Assembly (NCBI GenBank): GCA_030528845.1
Contig: JAUMYC010000042.1
Location: 1 to 8,600 of the forward strand
Direction of reading: 5' to 3'
Length of the DNA stretch: 8,600 nucleotides
Source: Eubacteriales bacterium
GTDB lineage: Bacteria > Bacillota_A > Clostridia > Christensenellales > Aristaeellaceae
Shown: positions 6,616-8,600 of the stretch, piece after piece
Layout of the letters: every line of letters starts with the position of its first letter
How positions within the stretch are numbered: the first letter of the stretch is position 1
Made by a program: the position numbers and the translations under genes
Notes under the pieces: model-generated
What the model saw: the letters and a program-made list of their open reading frames with translations, nothing else
Told to the model about the DNA's origin: nothing
Databases searched by the model: none

Positions 6616-8600
6616 ATGAAGAAGATCATGTCTCTCCTGGTCGCCATGGCGATGCTGTTCTCCTGCTGCGGCGCTCTTGCACAGGAGCCGGCACTCACCG
6701 TGGAATCCCTCGGCCTGGGCGCTGTGCGCACCGACGCCGCTCTGGAAGACTACGAAGGCACCTGGATCATGCTCGAAGCCGTCTACGGCGCCGACGAGAC
6801 CTACACCCCGGACGAGGTCGGCTACTCCTACGAGTTCTCCCTCTATGACGGCGAAGGCTATGTCGTCGTGGAAGGCGAAAACGGCGGCGCCTGGTTTGAA
6901 GCTGAAGTGGAGCTGAACAAGGACGGCTCCATCACCGTCAGCAACGACGGCAAGGGCGGCTTCAACATGAACATGGTCCTGCTCGACAGCGACCTGATCG
7001 TCAACGCCTTTGATAACGGCGCGGCTCTCGTCGTGCTCGCCCGCTATGACTCCGTCTTCTACGCCTCTCTGGTCGAAGACATGTTCGACAGCTTTGAAGA
7101 CGAAGATATCGATTCCTTCCTCGCCGAGATCGGCGGCCTCTTTGACGATATGTCCGAAGAAGATACCGAGTTCTTCTTCGTGCTGGTCGACGAGATCGTC
7201 GGCGAAATGCTCACGATGACCGAAGAAGAGCTGGAAGAGATCGAATCCGCTCTGATCGGCCTCGAAGCCTTCTTCTCCGAGATGGACGACGATGTGCTGG
7301 TCGAGTTCGAACTGTTCATGGACTACCTGTTCATCGGCCTTGAAGAAATGACCGACGAGGAATTCGCCGAGCTGGAAGCCCTGATCAACGATTTCGAGAT
7401 CACTCTGGATGATCTGGACGACATCATCGACGACATGAGCGATGAGGAGATCGCCGAGTTCGAACTGTTCATGGGCGACCTGTTCACCGCCCTTGACGAA
7501 ATGACCGACGAAGAATTCGCCCAGTTCGAAGCCGCTATGGCCGAGGTCGAGGCTATGTTCGCCGAAATGACCGAGGAAGAGCGTGACGCCTACAACGAGT
7601 TCATCGGCGAACTGTTCGCCGAGCTGAGCGAGCTGTCCGAAGAAGAGCTGGCTGAGGTCGAAGCTTCTCTGGCCGAGTTCGAAGCCATGCTCGGTGAGAT
7701 GACCGAAGAAGAACTGGACGGCTTCGCCCTGTTCATCGACGAGCTGTTCGCCTCCCTGGCTGCAATGTCCGACGAAGAGCTGGCCCAGCTGGAAACCTCT
7801 CTGAACGAGATGAACCAGTTGCTGGCGACCATGACCAATGAAGAGCTCGAAGCGTTCAACCTGTTCATGGGCGATATGTTCGCCTCTCTGTTTGAGATGA
7901 CCGACGAAGAACTGGCCGAAACGCAGGCCGCTCTGGCCGAGATGGAAGCCTTCTTCGCCGCGATGACCGAAGAAGAGCTCGACGAGTTCAACCTCTTCAT
8001 GGGTGAACTGTTCGACGCTCTGGGCGAGATGACCAACGAAGAGCTGGCCGAGATGGAAGACATGCTGGCCGAGGTCGAGGCCTTCTTCTCCTCTCTGACC
8101 GAGGAAGAGATCGATCAGTTCAACACGTTCATGAACAATCTGTTCGACACTCTGGGCGAGATGACCGACGAAGAGCTGGCCGCGTTCGAAGCCTCTCTGG
8201 CTCAGGCCGAAGCCTTCTTCTCCTCTCTGTCCGAGGAAGACCTCGCTGCCTACAACGAGTTCATCGGCGATCTGTTCGACGGCCTGAGCGAGATGACCGA
8301 TGAAGAATTTGCTCAGATCGAAACCGCTCTGGACGAGCTGGAAGCTGCTTTTGACGAGATGACTGAGGAAGAAGCCGCTCTGTTCGACTCTCTCATGGAC
8401 GAGCTGTTCACCGCCATCACCGAGCTCTCCGACGAAGAGCTGGCCGAGCTTGAGGCCACTGTCGCCCATATCGAAGCTGCCTTCGCCGCGATGACCGAGG
8501 AAGAGATCGCCGAAGTCAACGCGTTCATGGCCGGCCTGTTCGACACCATGGGCGAGCTGACCGAGGAAGATATCGACCGCATGGAAGCCAATCTGGAAGA
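6616..8600 (+). CDS. Exported, highly acidic 22/44-residue helical repeat protein (open at right edge)
   Basis: The ATG at 6616 follows GGAGGT by 8 bases, and the frame has no stop through the window end: 661 codons, 3' end missing. Residues 1-22 are a signal peptide (MKKIMSLLVAMAMLFSCCGA, then LA) with likely cleavage before QEP; the LFSC stretch is a poor lipobox. Residues 45-144 form a small beta-type domain (YEGTWIMLEAVYG, YSYEFSLYDGEGYVVVEGE, GGAWFEAEVELNKDGSITVS) resembling the lipocalin-like 'GTW' modules of secreted Firmicutes proteins; this match is tentative. From residue 179 there are 22-residue units, each starting [ML][TSD]-x-E/D-E/D. They alternate between type B (core like FNLFMGELFDALGE) and type A (core like LAEMEAFFAA). 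After residue 65 there is no Pro, and after 18 no Cys. Residues 144-661 contain no Lys and two Arg (323, 655). I recognise no family for the repeats; function is unknown, possibly a surface scaffold or cation-binding polymer. Confidence 0.9.
   Translation, partial: MKKIMSLLVAMAMLFSCCGALAQEPALTVESLGLGAVRTDAALEDYEGTWIMLEAVYGADETYTPDEVGYSYEFSLYDGEGYVVVEGENGGAWFEAEVELNKDGSITVSNDGKGGFNMNMVLLDSDLIVNAFDNGAALVVLARYDSVFYASLVEDMFDSFEDEDIDSFLAEIGGLFDDMSEEDTEFFFVLVDEIVGEMLTMTEEELEEIESALIGLEAFFSEMDDDVLVEFELFMDYLFIGLEEMTDEEFAELEALINDFEITLDDLDDIIDDMSDEEIAEFELFMGDLFTALDEMTDEEFAQFEAAMAEVEAMFAEMTEEERDAYNEFIGELFAELSELSEEELAEVEASLAEFEAMLGEMTEEELDGFALFIDELFASLAAMSDEELAQLETSLNEMNQLLATMTNEELEAFNLFMGDMFASLFEMTDEELAETQAALAEMEAFFAAMTEEELDEFNLFMGELFDALGEMTNEELAEMEDMLAEVEAFFSSLTEEEIDQFNTFMNNLFDTLGEMTDEELAAFEASLAQAEAFFSSLSEEDLAAYNEFIGDLFDGLSEMTDEEFAQIETALDELEAAFDEMTEEEAALFDSLMDELFTAITELSDEELAELEATVAHIEAAFAAMTEEEIAEVNAFMAGLFDTMGELTEEDIDRMEANLE
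7150..8598 (+). repeat. Tandem 66-base coding repeats paired as 132-base super-repeats
   Basis: Units begin at residues 179, 201, 223 and 245, then, after seven extra residues, at 274 and every 22 residues without any indel to 648. That gives 21 full units and a partial one. Types B and A alternate without exception. Copies differ at many codons, so the array is old or under protein-level selection rather than freshly duplicated. Units from about 7897 to 8293 are the most alike (recurring ATGACCGACGAAGAGCTGGC). Confidence 0.9.

Noticed and set aside
6616..6681. Lipoprotein signal (LFSC) for the repeat protein
   Set aside because: Phe at the -2 position and the following CGALA|QEP context fit an ordinary signal peptidase I site better, although a lipoprotein cannot be fully excluded.
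6538..8469. A 643-codon open frame on the - strand with repetitive GQLFVGHLAQ-type output
   Set aside because: It is the antisense shadow of the acidic repeat gene: the sense frame uses almost no TTA, CTA or TCA codons, so the opposite strand has no stops, and the repeats mirror the 66-base period. The sense frame has a ribosome binding site, a signal peptide and sensible helices.
7150..8598. The 66/132-base periodicity as a CRISPR or non-coding satellite
   Set aside because: The repeat keeps frame over more than 480 codons, varies mostly at codon level, and encodes regular helices. There are no conserved short repeats with unique spacers.

Overview
The window reads as GC-rich chromosomal DNA of a Gram-positive-type anaerobe, most likely a Clostridia (Firmicutes) member such as a gut or rumen Christensenellales or Oscillospirales relative. 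The basis is a ribonuclease J fragment, YitT- and Bax-inhibitor-type membrane proteins, strong GGAGG-type ribosome binding sites, and short exported-protein signal peptides (MKKLL... and MKKIM...). The genus assignment is inference. No tRNA, rRNA, CRISPR array or insertion sequence is visible.

Left edge (1-640): the 3' part of an RNase J gene on the + strand meets, tail to tail, the 5' part of an unrelated membrane-anchored protein gene on the - strand. Both lose recognisable coding sense at one point near 220-236, so this is a rearrangement breakpoint or an assembly chimera.

641-3164, all on the - strand: an FAD-dependent oxidoreductase, an overlapping YitT-family membrane protein, and a Bcp-type peroxiredoxin, read in that order. 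A near-consensus promoter at 3136-3164 drives the first gene, and a perfect inverted repeat lies just downstream of its expected transcription start.

3192-5415, - strand: a two-gene operon with a strong promoter (5387-5415) and a strong intrinsic terminator (3192-3230). It encodes an HdeD/DUF308-type membrane protein and then an exported three-module protein ending in a complete guanine/nucleoside deaminase domain. A deaminase behind a signal peptide is unusual.

5628-8600, + strand: a Bax inhibitor-1 family membrane protein, then an exported repeat protein that stays open to the right edge (6616 to beyond 8600). The latter has a signal peptide, a small beta-type domain, and then at least 21 full units of 22 residues that alternate strictly between two types (a 44-residue super-repeat). 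It is extremely acidic, with only two Arg and no Lys in its last 518 visible residues. This is the most unusual object in the window.

The HdeD, Bax inhibitor, exported deaminase and acidic repeat proteins all point to the cell envelope or the outside of the cell. No shared pathway can be proved from the sequence.
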